Shown here piece by piece: positions 6,328 through 12,404 of a DNA stretch of 12,622 nt. The position numbers and the translations under genes are program-made. This stretch comes from Chloroflexota bacterium (GTDB lineage Bacteria; Chloroflexota; UBA5177; JANWHV01): NCBI GenBank assembly GCA_025924845.1, contig JAICHN010000106.1, forward strand, positions 1 through 12,622. Reading direction: 5' to 3'. Each line of letters opens with the position of its first letter. The stretch's first letter is position 1. The notes below the pieces were generated by a model. The model worked only from the letters and a program-made list of their open reading frames with translations. It had not been told where the DNA came from and ran no database searches.

Positions 6328-8087
6328 ACACGATGCACGCTCTCCCCGAGCCGACACCGGGCGCCCAGGTAGGCGCCGTGCTGTTGACCGCCACGGCCGC
6401 CACGCGGGACGAGGACGGCATTACCGCAACCGTGCAAGCGGTCAACGGGCACGTGCTGTGGTCGGACGTTGCCACGCTCACCACCGCCACGGGCCGAGCC
6501 GACTGGGCACGTCAGGCCGGGCCGCGTACCGGACTGGCGACTGACGAGATGGAATCGGGATTGCTGGCCCTCGTGCCGTTGATCGACGCCGCGCTACGCG
6601 GTCTGCCCGTCCTGGAGTGGCGGCCCATCGTGCCGTTGGGCGCGGCGTTGCCTGCCATGCCGTTTCCGGTTAAATCGCTCCTGGCACCCACCCTGATCAA
6701 TTTCGTCAACGCGGTAGCAAACGCTTACCGGGTGCCGGCCGATTTCGCGGCTGCGGGCACGTTGGGCACGCTCTCCGGTGCCATCGGGCATCGGCGCGTT
6801 CTCCACCTTGGGGGTGAACTCTACGCCTCCGCCTGCCTGTGGATAGCCGCCGTTGGGCGGAGCGGCAGCGGTAAAACGCCGCCGATTAAACGAGGCGTGC
6901 GACCGTTGCGGGCACTTCAGGACGCGGCGATCAAACGCTATCAGGAGAAACAGAAAGAGTATCAGTCCGATCTGGCGGAATGGGAAGGCGGCAAGCCCGG
7001 CGCACGCGGCCCGAAGCCCGAGGCGCCCACCCTGCCCCGCGTGCTGATCAGCAACATTACGATTGAATCGCTAGCGTCCGACCTCCGCCACGCTCCGGCC
7101 GGCGTGCTGCTGGTGCGCGATGAACTCGCGGCCTGGCTGGCCGCGTTCGACAAATACAGTAGCGGCGGGGGAGGCAGCGACCGGGCCGCGTGGCTGGAAA
7201 TCTGGTCACACGAAACCATCGATAACTCGCGGAAAACGGGAGAGGATCGGCTGATCTACGTCCCGAATCCCTACGCGGGCGTGGTAGGCGGCATTCAGCC
7301 GAACCGCTTGCATGAGTTGATCGGTACTCAAGACGACGGAATGGGCGCGCGGGTACTGCTGTGCTACCCTGATGCACCGATTGCCCCGTTGTCGGACGCC
7401 TCGATTGATCACGAGGTGGAGGCCGCGTACGGCGCACTGATCAACACACTGTGGACGGCGCCTTATGACGAGCGCGCCGAACCGATCCGGCTGTCGAATG
7501 AGGCGCGACGCCGTTACCGCGAACGAGACGCCGATTTCAAGCGGCAGTGGCCGGCCGACGTATCGGCCCGTCTGGACGAGGCGCTGTCCAAGCTGTGTAT
7601 CTACGCGGGCAGGCTCACCAATATCGTGATGACCGCCTGCGAGGCGTCAGGATTCGATGCGTCGGATACCGACTGTGTCGGAGCGGCTTGGGAGATGATC
7701 GGCTACTTCCGCCATTCCGCGATGCGGATGCACGACGGCGGCGGCGAACGGCACGCACAGGCGCGGCGAATCCTGGCCTGGATCGAGAGAGGCAGGCGCG
7801 AACAATTCAGTCTCGCTGAACTACGCGACGACATGCGCCGCACTCTGGAACGCGGTGACGACCTCGACGCCCCGCTAGGCGTGCTGGAGGAACACCACTA
7901 CATTCATCTCGTGCCGGAACCATCCCGATCCGGCGCCGGTCGGAAAGCCTCTCCGCGCTACGCGGTGAATCCCGCCATATGGCGGAAGAATCCTAAAAAT
8001 ACGGAAAATAGCCTGCTTGGGGCGAATAAATCGGATAAAACGTATTATTCCGCCACTATAGGACAGCGCGAACGGGTAACACTGTGA
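6324..8087 (+). CDS. DUF3987-like replicative helicase/ATPase
   Basis: The 587-residue protein starts at an ATG that overlaps the primase stop (ATGA), with GGGGGA just upstream. The N-terminal 95 residues are unassigned. From about 110 the chain matches DUF3987-type ATPases of mobile elements: a Walker A GRSGSGKT (178-185), a helical insertion, a Walker B VLLVRDE (261-267) and a sensor-like GGIQPNRL (323-330). GMGARVLLCYPD (339-350) is the usual Arg-containing motif. A C-terminal winged-helix-like segment (ILAWIERGRREQFSLAELRDDM) precedes a polar tail. This class is thought to unwind DNA or load replication proteins beside AEP primases; that role comes from context and family. The last 80 bp are unusually AT-rich for this gene. 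The stop overlaps the next start. Confidence 0.85.
   Translation: MNTMHALPEPTPGAQVGAVLLTATAATRDEDGITATVQAVNGHVLWSDVATLTTATGRADWARQAGPRTGLATDEMESGLLALVPLIDAALRGLPVLEWRPIVPLGAALPAMPFPVKSLLAPTLINFVNAVANAYRVPADFAAAGTLGTLSGAIGHRRVLHLGGELYASACLWIAAVGRSGSGKTPPIKRGVRPLRALQDAAIKRYQEKQKEYQSDLAEWEGGKPGARGPKPEAPTLPRVLISNITIESLASDLRHAPAGVLLVRDELAAWLAAFDKYSSGGGGSDRAAWLEIWSHETIDNSRKTGEDRLIYVPNPYAGVVGGIQPNRLHELIGTQDDGMGARVLLCYPDAPIAPLSDASIDHEVEAAYGALINTLWTAPYDERAEPIRLSNEARRRYRERDADFKRQWPADVSARLDEALSKLCIYAGRLTNIVMTACEASGFDASDTDCVGAAWEMIGYFRHSAMRMHDGGGERHAQARRILAWIERGRREQFSLAELRDDMRRTLERGDDLDAPLGVLEEHHYIHLVPEPSRSGAGRKASPRYAVNPAIWRKNPKNTENSLLGANKSDKTYYSATIGQRERVTL
7981..8054. repeat. AT-rich stretch bounded by an inverted repeat at the 3' end of the helicase gene
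   Basis: GGCGGAAGAAT (7981-7991) and ATTATTCCGCC (8044-8054) are inverted repeats of 11 bp with one mismatch. The 52 bp between them are rich in A and T (CCTAAAAATACGG, GCGAATAAATCGG), in contrast with the GC-rich coding around them. They encode the polar tail of the helicase-like protein. It could be a DNA-unwinding element, an internal promoter or simply a permissive tail. Confidence 0.4.
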
Positions 8088-8593
8088 CCGGCGCCGCGCT
8101 GCTTGACACTCTCGCGGCTCGCGGGGTGGTCTGTGTGATCAGCGAGGCCGGCGGGCTCGAACTAGACGCCCCGCCCGGCGCCCTCGACACCGAGCTACTG
8201 GAGGCTCTCCGTTCGCACAAAGTGGAGGTGCTGGCCCTGCTGAGCGAACAAACATCACACGCCGGAGAAACGTCGCAGCCGTCACAAACGCCGGAAACGT
8301 CGCAGGCTCTCCCGCCCACTGCACAAAACACGGATGCCTATGTGGAGTCCATCGCGCTCACCATGGCGATGCTGGCGGCAGCCGAGCGACTGGCGGCCGT
8401 CAGCCCACCGACCGACCCTAGCGAGTGGGACGCGGCGCACCAGCGGTACCAGGCAGCCGGTAGCGCCCTGCTCGACTGGATGGCCGCCACGAAGAGCACC
8501 GACCCGGCCATGGTGGATGAGACCTGGACGGCCCTTCATGCCCGCCTGGAGGCGCTGCGGAGCGACTGGCGGGCACGAGCGCAACCCCACTGA
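8084..8593 (+). CDS. Small protein with TubC_N-like N-terminal domain
   Basis: The 169-residue protein starts at a GTG that overlaps the previous stop. Residues 1-55 (LLDTLAARGVVCVISEAGGL, LDAPPGALDTELLEALRSHKVEVLALL) match the pattern of the TubC N-terminal docking domain: a helix, a beta hairpin with the DAPPGAL turn, then helices ending in LLALL. That domain was first described as a docking piece of nonribosomal peptide synthetases, yet similar short domains occur on replication-related proteins of mobile elements. A linker rich in ETSQ/PSQ repeats (56-85) leads to a helical C-terminal part (85-169) of no recognised family. Its place between helicase and SSB suggests a protein-protein adaptor in replication; this is inference. 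Confidence 0.65.
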   Translation: MTGAALLDTLAARGVVCVISEAGGLELDAPPGALDTELLEALRSHKVEVLALLSEQTSHAGETSQPSQTPETSQALPPTAQNTDAYVESIALTMAMLAAAERLAAVSPPTDPSEWDAAHQRYQAAGSALLDWMAATKSTDPAMVDETWTALHARLEALRSDWRARAQPH

Positions 8594-8655
8594 ACGAGGA
8601 AGCGCCCGGCCGTGGTGTTGGGCACCCGGCCGGACAGAGAGAGGACAGGACCACA

Positions 8656-9018
8656 ATGTACCCCACGTCAAGCCCACAAGACAGCGCCTATCTCACCGCC
8701 ATCGGCACGGCATCAGCCGATGCCGCGATAGGCATGACCAAGAACGGCAAGCCCTATGCCCGCTTCACCCTGCGGGCCGAAGTAGCCAAGGAAACACTGT
8801 GGCTCTCGATAATCGCCTTCGATGCCGCGTTGGTGGAGGCGGCGCGGCCCGTCCGCAAAGGGGCGCGGATAGAGGCGGCCGGCCGCTTGCAGGTGCGCAC
8901 CTGGACCGGCACGGACGGCAAGGAGCGGACCTCGGTCGGTATCGTCGCGGCGGCTATCGACCTGCTGAGCCAACCGACCGAACCCGAGGACGACCCCTAC
9001 GACGGCCTACCGTTCTAA
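8656..9018 (+). CDS. ssb: Single-stranded DNA-binding protein
   Basis: The 120-residue protein is preceded by AGAGAGGACAGG and starts at ATG 8656. The OB-fold pattern is clear: IGTASADAAIGMTKNGKPYARFTLRA, WLSIIAFDAALVEAA, VRKGARIEAAGRLQVRTWTGTDGKERTSVGIVA. The chain ends in an acidic tail with the protein-recruiting tip PEDDPYDGLPF, close to the canonical DDxPF ending. SSB coats unwound DNA during replication and recruits partners through this tip. It is shorter than housekeeping SSB (about 160-180 residues), as is usual on mobile elements. It follows the TubC_N-like gene after 62 bp, which hold an imperfect GC-rich hairpin (CCGGCC at 8606-8611 with GGCCGG at 8628-8633). Confidence 0.9.
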   Translation: MYPTSSPQDSAYLTAIGTASADAAIGMTKNGKPYARFTLRAEVAKETLWLSIIAFDAALVEAARPVRKGARIEAAGRLQVRTWTGTDGKERTSVGIVAAAIDLLSQPTEPEDDPYDGLPF

Positions 9019-9583
9019 GGAAGGGAGGAACCATGCACGCCACGGCGCCTCGATTGCGCGAACCCCTGCCCCATGGCCTGGATGCCCATTCCGGCGCTTC
9101 CATCACAGCCGCCCCTGTACAACCCCAGCCACGGGCCGCCGGCGGCCAAGCAGGCGAGCGGGTAGCCATCACGGGCAGCCGGGAACGCACCGACCGAGCG
9201 ACCATCGAGCAGGCCATAGCGGCCCTGCCCGACGGAGTGACCGTCATCACCGGCGGCTGTGCCGGTCCCGACCTCTGGGCCGAAGCGGCGGCCAGACGGA
9301 CGGCGGCCGGCGCGGTCGGATCGGTCAAGATGGCCTGGAGCGTGGCTACCGCCGCATCGGCCAGCACGGCAAGGCGCCCGGTCGCATGGCCCAAGGCATC
9401 CCTCTTGGGGGCGCGATATGTCTCCAGGAAGGTCGAATCGGCCAGCCACTTATAGGCCGTCCGTTCGGGCACGTTCGCGGCCTTGCAGGCATGGGCAATG
9501 GTGGGCGCGGTGAGCAGGGCCACCACGAAGGCGTGCTGACGGGGCGAAAGGCTGCCGCCTTGTGCATCGTCCAGAGTGTGCAT
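8954..9583 (-). pseudogene. Phage-type HTH protein (terminase small-subunit-like), truncated 3' end
   Basis: The start is the ATG at 9583, with GGGAGG 4 nt upstream (minus strand). Residues about 10-100 resemble the HTH proteins of phages and elements often placed near small terminase genes: LSPRQHAFVVALLTAPTIAHACKAANVPERTAYKWLADSTFLETYRAPK, then the helix ATLQAILTDPTAPAAVRLAAA. After about residue 100 (near 9285-9270) similarity ends, and the frame runs through the reverse complement of the SLOG gene until a stop at 8954. The extra residues look like antisense of another gene rather than protein. I therefore infer that the true 3' end was lost at a junction near 9270-9310. It is divergent from the gene at 9628, 44 bp apart. 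Confidence 0.6.
9033..9455 (+). pseudogene. SLOG-domain (DUF2493-like) protein, truncated
   Basis: The 141-codon frame has an excellent ribosome site (GGAAGGGAGG) before ATG 9033. Residues 43-91 carry the start of a Rossmann-like SLOG domain of the DUF2493/DprA-related type: RVAITGSRERTDRATIEQAI, then VTVITGGCAGPDLWAEAAARRT, with GSR at 48-50 and GGCAGPD at 74-80. These motifs normally bind nucleotide-like ligands. The second half of the domain is missing: after about residue 91 the frame reads through the antisense of the opposing HTH gene. It continues the plus-strand run from SSB with a 14-bp gap. The protein, if made, would lack half of its fold. Confidence 0.65.
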
Positions 9584-9627
9584 GATGCCTCCCGTCATTA
9601 TGGTAAAGCCTGGGGAGGGTACACGCA

Positions 9628-9927
9628 ATGAGTACGCAAGGCTTGGCCCGGCGGCTGGATCGCCTGGAGGCGCTGGCCCCGCCTGTTGCCCTGCCCACGG
9701 CGCCCGAACGCCTGGACAGTCCGGCCGATGTGTTAAGCGTGGTGGAGCAGACGATCCGCGACGTCCGGGCCGGGCGCATGGACCCTCGCACGGCGGCCGT
9801 GATCGGCGGCCTGGCAGGCGTGGCGCTCAAAGCGATGGAAGTAGGCGACCTGGCGGCGCAAGTGGAGGCCCTGACCGCCATCCTTGCCCCGGAGAAGCGG
9901 CGGCGCCTGCCCGAACGGAGAAGATAG
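9628..9927 (+). CDS. Small helical protein of phage/element type, function unknown
   Basis: The 99-residue protein starts at ATG 9628 after GGGGAGGG (9 nt spacing). It begins MSTQGLARRLDRLEAL, a short coiled segment, and has ADVLSVVEQTIRDVRAGRMDPRTAAVIGGLAGVALKAMEVGDLAAQVEALTAIL. This last stretch (DPRTAA, then ALKAMEVGDLAAQVEAL) resembles the C-terminal helical region seen in HTH proteins of phage packaging regions, such as the truncated one at 9583. It could therefore be a partner or a separated tail of that type. The basic end KRRRLPERRR may contact nucleic acid. It lies 2 bp before the next gene, which suggests coupled translation. No catalytic motif is visible. Confidence 0.6.
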   Translation: MSTQGLARRLDRLEALAPPVALPTAPERLDSPADVLSVVEQTIRDVRAGRMDPRTAAVIGGLAGVALKAMEVGDLAAQVEALTAILAPEKRRRLPERRR

Positions 9928-9929
9928 GT

Positions 9930-11000
9930 ATGGCCAACCTCGGCCATCTCTACGGCGGGCTGAGCTATGCCGAACGGGCCCGGCTGATTGCCCGCTGTGT
10001 CCGCACCGGGGACTTCTCTACGCTCGACCAGGTGCGCTATACGGTGCCCCAGGGTGAAGGCGAGCATTTTAACCGGGTGATGGCCACGGTTCGCCGGCAC
10101 ACCAGCTATGGGCACTGGATAGCCGATAGCCTGCGGTTACAGGCGGAACGAGACGAGGCCCGCCTGTTGCTGGCCGTCACGAACCGGGCCCGCCGGCAGC
10201 TTGCCTGGCTGACGACCTGGCACGTGTGGAAGCTGGTGGGCTATCCGGTGACGGCAACGGAGTATGCCCACGTGGTGGAGATGGACAAGGCGCGGCCCGA
10301 GCCGCTGGGCGCCTTCGCGCTCCACCTATGGGAGATGACCGCCGACGAAGCCGAGCAGGCAGGCAGGCGCCCGGACCTGGTGGACTGGCTGCGGAGCACC
10401 GAGGACACCGACGACGACGCGGGCGAAGCCCAAGCCGCCGCGCTGATTGGCGCGGCCATCCAGCGGGGAGCGTTACCGACCCCCACACCGAGCGAGGAGG
10501 GATTGGCCCTGCCCTGGGGCGCCTGCAGGGCCTGGCTGATGCCGGGACGCACCGAGCACGAGCCGTATGGCCCCGAATGGCATATCCCCCTGGTGGAAGC
10601 ATTGGGCGGCACCTGGGCCAAGTGGGAGATACACCCGGATAGTGAACAGGAGGCGGTCAGAGCACGGCGCGACTTGCTGGCCGCTACTCTGGCAAGCGTG
10701 GCGGCGCTCGATCTTGCCGCCCTGCCAGGCAGCATCCATCCCCCGGCCAGTCTGGACGACCAGGCGGCCCAACAGGCGGCAATCCAAGCGGCATGGCCCT
10801 GGAAGGATGATGTATGGCGCGGACGAGCCGCTTCCATCGCCGCCCAGCAGGCAGGCAATCTGGCCCAGTGGCGAGCCGTCCTGACCGTGCTGGAGGAATC
10901 ACGCATCGAGGACTTCGCGGGGGAAGACCCCATCCCCGAAGGGTTGCGGGCCAAGCTGGACGCGGTAGAGGCGGCCATGGACCGGGTAGCGGCGGTCTAG
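9930..11000 (+). CDS. Unknown 356-residue protein, probably shortened by an amber codon
   Basis: I do not recognise this family. The ATG at 9930 follows the previous stop by 2 bp. The chain is rich in A, W, E and R. It has an early segment LSYAERARLIARCVRTGDFSTLDQVRYTVPQGEGEHFNRVMATVRRH, a helical stretch with WLTTWHVWKLVGYPVTATEY, an acidic loop STEDTDDDAGEAQ, and a C-terminal helical part (IEDFAGEDPIPEGLRAKLDAVEAAMDRVAAV). No signal peptide, membrane segment or known motif is seen. The stop is TAG at 10998-11000, but the same frame continues for 37 codons without interruption to a TGA at 11112-11114, with acidic, coding-like sequence (EDEPDFEPTEELAAKLL). An original length of about 394 residues is likely. 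Confidence 0.6.
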   Translation: MANLGHLYGGLSYAERARLIARCVRTGDFSTLDQVRYTVPQGEGEHFNRVMATVRRHTSYGHWIADSLRLQAERDEARLLLAVTNRARRQLAWLTTWHVWKLVGYPVTATEYAHVVEMDKARPEPLGAFALHLWEMTADEAEQAGRRPDLVDWLRSTEDTDDDAGEAQAAALIGAAIQRGALPTPTPSEEGLALPWGACRAWLMPGRTEHEPYGPEWHIPLVEALGGTWAKWEIHPDSEQEAVRARRDLLAATLASVAALDLAALPGSIHPPASLDDQAAQQAAIQAAWPWKDDVWRGRAASIAAQQAGNLAQWRAVLTVLEESRIEDFAGEDPIPEGLRAKLDAVEAAMDRVAAV

Positions 11001-11114
11001 GCACTGGCCAAGGACAGCGAAGACGAGCCCGACTTCGAGCCCACCGAGGAACTGGCGGCCAAGCTGCTCGACGATACCCGGCACATCCTGGGGCCAAGCA
11101 ACGGGGACGACTGA
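11001..11114 (+). pseudogene. In-frame continuation of the 9930 gene past the amber codon
   Basis: Thirty-seven codons directly after TAG encode ALAKDSEDEPDFEP, then TEELAAKLLDDTRHILGPSNGDD, and end at TGA 11112-11114. Base use matches the preceding gene (G or C at most third positions), and no start codon or ribosome site opens the segment separately. A CAG-to-TAG change would explain it. Other genes nearby end in TAG, so general amber recoding is unlikely. Confidence 0.55.
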
Positions 11115-11132
11115 GCGGGCACGGGCCCTGGC

Positions 11133-11390
11133 GTGCTGTCCGGCCTGTTGGAATCCCTTTTTTGTGTTCGGACAGGGTACGAACCGACCCGGTGCCATGG
11201 GGTAATCAAAGCGGCGCTGGTGGAAACCGCCGTCCGGGCACGGGCAGCGGCGCGCCAGCGGGAGCGGTTGGCCCAGTACCAATCCCCCGTTCCGACAACG
11301 TTAACGGAACGGGAGCAAGGAGACAGCCGCGAGGTGATTGGCGCGGCCTATGGGGTAAGCGGCGGCACGGCGGCGGCACTCATGGGGTGA
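11133..11390 (+). pseudogene. Fragment of a plasmid/phage DNA-binding (ParB-like) protein
   Basis: The open frame opens with GTG but has no ribosome site. Its later part resembles the C-terminal region of small DNA-binding proteins of plasmids and phages: AVRARAAARQRERLAQYQ, then TTLTEREQGDSREVIGAAYGVSGGT. The last stretch is a helix-turn-helix of the SREVIG-x-x-YGVSGxT type. The first 22 residues (MLSGLLESLFCVRTG and on) look unrelated. A sequence near its start (GGGGTAATCAAAGCGGCG) recurs imperfectly at 11404-11421. The expected N-terminal half is not upstream; a piece of it seems to lie downstream at 11426-11485. The locus looks rearranged. Function is presumably lost. Confidence 0.4.
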
Positions 11391-11425
11391 TCAGTCACTC
11401 AAGGGGTGTCCAAAGCGGCGCACGT

Positions 11426-11485
11426 GGGAAGGGTCTCTACCGAGCCGAATACGGCACCTGGGCACGGTATTGTCAGGAACGCTGA
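11426..11485 (+). pseudogene. Fragment with the LYR-YGTW-YCQER motif, ended by TGA
   Basis: Codons in this frame read KGLYRAEYGTWARYCQER and then stop. The stretch matches the conserved LYRxxYxTFxxYCxERWG segment of plasmid/phage DNA-binding proteins. The expected next residue is W (TGG) and the codon is TGA, so a single base change may have created the stop. No start or ribosome site belongs to it. It fits the N-terminal part of the same family as the fragment at 11133-11390, but in the wrong order. Confidence 0.4.
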
Positions 11486-11516
11486 GGCAAGACGCGGGAT
11501 TGGGGCGCCTCCAGGT

Positions 11517-11762
11517 TTACGCCGCCCGATCCGCCTCTACATGAGACACCGTGACGGAGCGCGCGGCGCCCGCGAAGGCATCTAGGGCGAGCGCCAGAGC
11601 GTCACGAGGACTAGCGGCGGCCACGGTCAAGGTAACGCCGATCCGGCCCTGCCCGTAGGCGACTGCCGGGTGATACGCGGCCAAGGCGTCAACGAGTCCA
11701 TCGGCGACATCATCGTGAGCCGCCTGGGCCTGTCCCTCGATCCGCACGGTCCATTCATTCAT
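11517..11762 (-). CDS. Small protein of unknown function, third gene of a HicA-like operon
   Basis: The 81-residue protein starts at an ATG that overlaps the stop of the HicA-like gene (ATGA). The sequence alternates strands and helices: WTVRIEG, DDVADGLVDALAAYHPAVAYGQGRIGVTLTVAAASPRDALALALDAFAGAA, SVTVSHVEAD. It has the look of a small ferredoxin-like or ACT-like alpha/beta fold; similar short proteins are common on actinobacterial elements, with no known function. No catalytic residues stand out. It is not a HicB antitoxin, because the HicB fold motif with its C-terminal DNA-binding part is absent. Confidence 0.6.
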   Translation of the reverse strand: MNEWTVRIEGQAQAAHDDVADGLVDALAAYHPAVAYGQGRIGVTLTVAAASPRDALALALDAFAGAARSVTVSHVEADRAA

Positions 11763-11974
11763 GGGGTGCTCCTTTCCGGCCAGGGCCAGATAAATCCCTG
11801 GCGGCGCAATTCGGCGATCAGATTGGCGAGCGAGCGGTAATCGGAAGGAGTGCCGGACCCTATTACGATCTGCTTGGCCCGATCGGGGGGAATGAACTTG
11901 GGATGACCTTTCGTCGTGCGAGTCACGATGAACCCCTGTTCACGGGCCGCTTGCTCGATGTCCCGCAGGTTCAC
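11759..11974 (-). CDS. HicA-like small RNA-binding protein (toxin family)
   Basis: The 71-residue protein starts at a GTG overlapping the upstream HTH stop (GTGA) and overlaps the downstream start. It has the HicA double-stranded-RNA-binding-like fold: MNLRDIEQAAREQGFIVTRT, then TKGHPKFIPPD, and QIVIGSGTPSDYRSLANLIAELRRQGF. His24 in TKGHPKF corresponds to the histidine needed by HicA mRNA interferases. The overall length is close to the family. HicA toxins cut translated mRNA and are normally paired with HicB. Here no HicB is visible and the partner gene upstream is a MerR-like HTH, so the toxin role is possible but not established. The tail WPWPERSTP is an addition. Confidence 0.7.
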   Translation of the reverse strand: MNLRDIEQAAREQGFIVTRTTKGHPKFIPPDRAKQIVIGSGTPSDYRSLANLIAELRRQGFIWPWPERSTP

Positions 11975-12219
11975 CCGCCCATGCCCTCGGGCGCCTCGTA
12001 GCCCTCGGGCAGGGGTGACGCCTGCTTGAAGGTAGCATCACGTTCCATCAGGTAGGTGTGAAGCAAGCGCCGTGTGGTGTATTGTTCGCGCCCCAGTCTG
12101 TGAACCGCGAGACGGCCATTAGCCGCCTGGTGCCGAAGCGTATTGACCGACAGGCCGGACAATTCAGCGGCCCGTACCAGGCTGATTGGCTGATCGGACT
12201 CTTCAAGCTGTGTAACCAT
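11971..12219 (-). CDS. MerR-like helix-turn-helix regulator, first gene of the operon
   Basis: The 82-residue protein starts at ATG 12219, with GGAGGG 3-4 nt upstream. Its DNA-binding part is SLVRAAELSGLSVNTLRHQAANGRLAVHRLGREQYTTRRLLHTYL, the winged-helix pattern of MerR/excisionase-type proteins (LSVNTLRHQ as recognition turn, HRLGREQYTT as wing). The C-terminal tail (PLPEGYEAPEGMGG) is disordered. It sits in front of a HicA-like gene with a 4-bp overlap. It is divergent from the gene at 12405, with two identical-pattern palindromes in between, so self-regulation and control of the divergent gene are likely. It could act as an antitoxin, but no evidence of that is in the sequence beyond its position. 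Confidence 0.75.
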   Translation of the reverse strand: MVTQLEESDQPISLVRAAELSGLSVNTLRHQAANGRLAVHRLGREQYTTRRLLHTYLMERDATFKQASPLPEGYEAPEGMGG

Positions 12220-12240
12220 CTACCCTCCATTCCTACCATC

Positions 12241-12246
12241 AGTATA
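12241..12246 (-). promoter_or_regulatory. Candidate -10 box for the minus-strand HTH operon
   Basis: TATACT on the minus strand, about 22 bp before the ATG at 12219. It leaves a short leader that includes the GGAGGG ribosome site. No good -35 hexamer is found at 16-18 bp (AGGGAA). The first palindrome (12245-12260) overlaps its upstream end. Confidence 0.5.
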
Positions 12247-12260
12247 GCAGACTTCTGCTA
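12245..12260. promoter_or_regulatory. Operator-like palindrome 1
   Basis: TAGCAGA-CT-TCTGCTA is perfect, with 7-bp arms and a 2-bp centre. It overlaps the -10 box of the minus-strand operon, where a bound protein would block that promoter. Confidence 0.65.
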
Positions 12261-12280
12261 ATTTTCCCTCCCAATAGGTA

Positions 12281-12309
12281 TTGACAGACTAGCAGACATA
12301 TGCTATTCA
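12281..12309 (+). promoter_or_regulatory. Sigma-70-type promoter for the gene at 12405
   Basis: TTGACA (12281-12286) and TATTCA (12304-12309) are separated by exactly 17 bp. The -35 is perfect and the -10 has four of six consensus bases. A start about 90 bp before the ATG would give a leader containing the hairpin at 12344-12380. Confidence 0.65.
12290..12305. promoter_or_regulatory. Operator-like palindrome 2
   Basis: TAGCAGA-CA-TATGCTA has the same pattern as the first palindrome (TAGCAGA-N2-TCTGCTA) with one mismatch in the right arm. It lies in the spacer between the -35 and -10 of the plus-strand promoter and reaches into the -10. The two palindromes start 45 bp apart. Confidence 0.65.
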
Positions 12310-12343
12310 AGGTACAGATAGAGCGGAGTGCTCTACAAACGCC

Positions 12344-12380
12344 GAACGGCTCCCCCGCCTGCAAGCACGAGGAGCCGTTC
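12344..12380 (+). promoter_or_regulatory. Leader hairpin upstream of the SWIM-like gene
   Basis: GAACGGCTCC (12344-12353) pairs perfectly with GGAGCCGTTC (12371-12380) around a 17-nt loop. It ends 10 nt before the AAAGGA ribosome site of the gene at 12405 and has no T tract, so it is not a simple terminator. A leader structure affecting stability or translation is more likely. Confidence 0.5.
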
Positions 12381-12404
12381 AGAAGCCCAGAAAGGACCAC
12401 TTCC

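Noticed and set aside
9576..9929. Upstream extension of the gene at 9930 to 9576
   Set aside because: It would overlap the well-supported gene at 9628 throughout, and its sequence is a frame-shifted reading of that gene.
10998..11000. General TAG recoding in this element
   Set aside because: Several other genes here (5288, 9455, 9927) end in TAG without coding-like continuation, so a local nonsense mutation is simpler.
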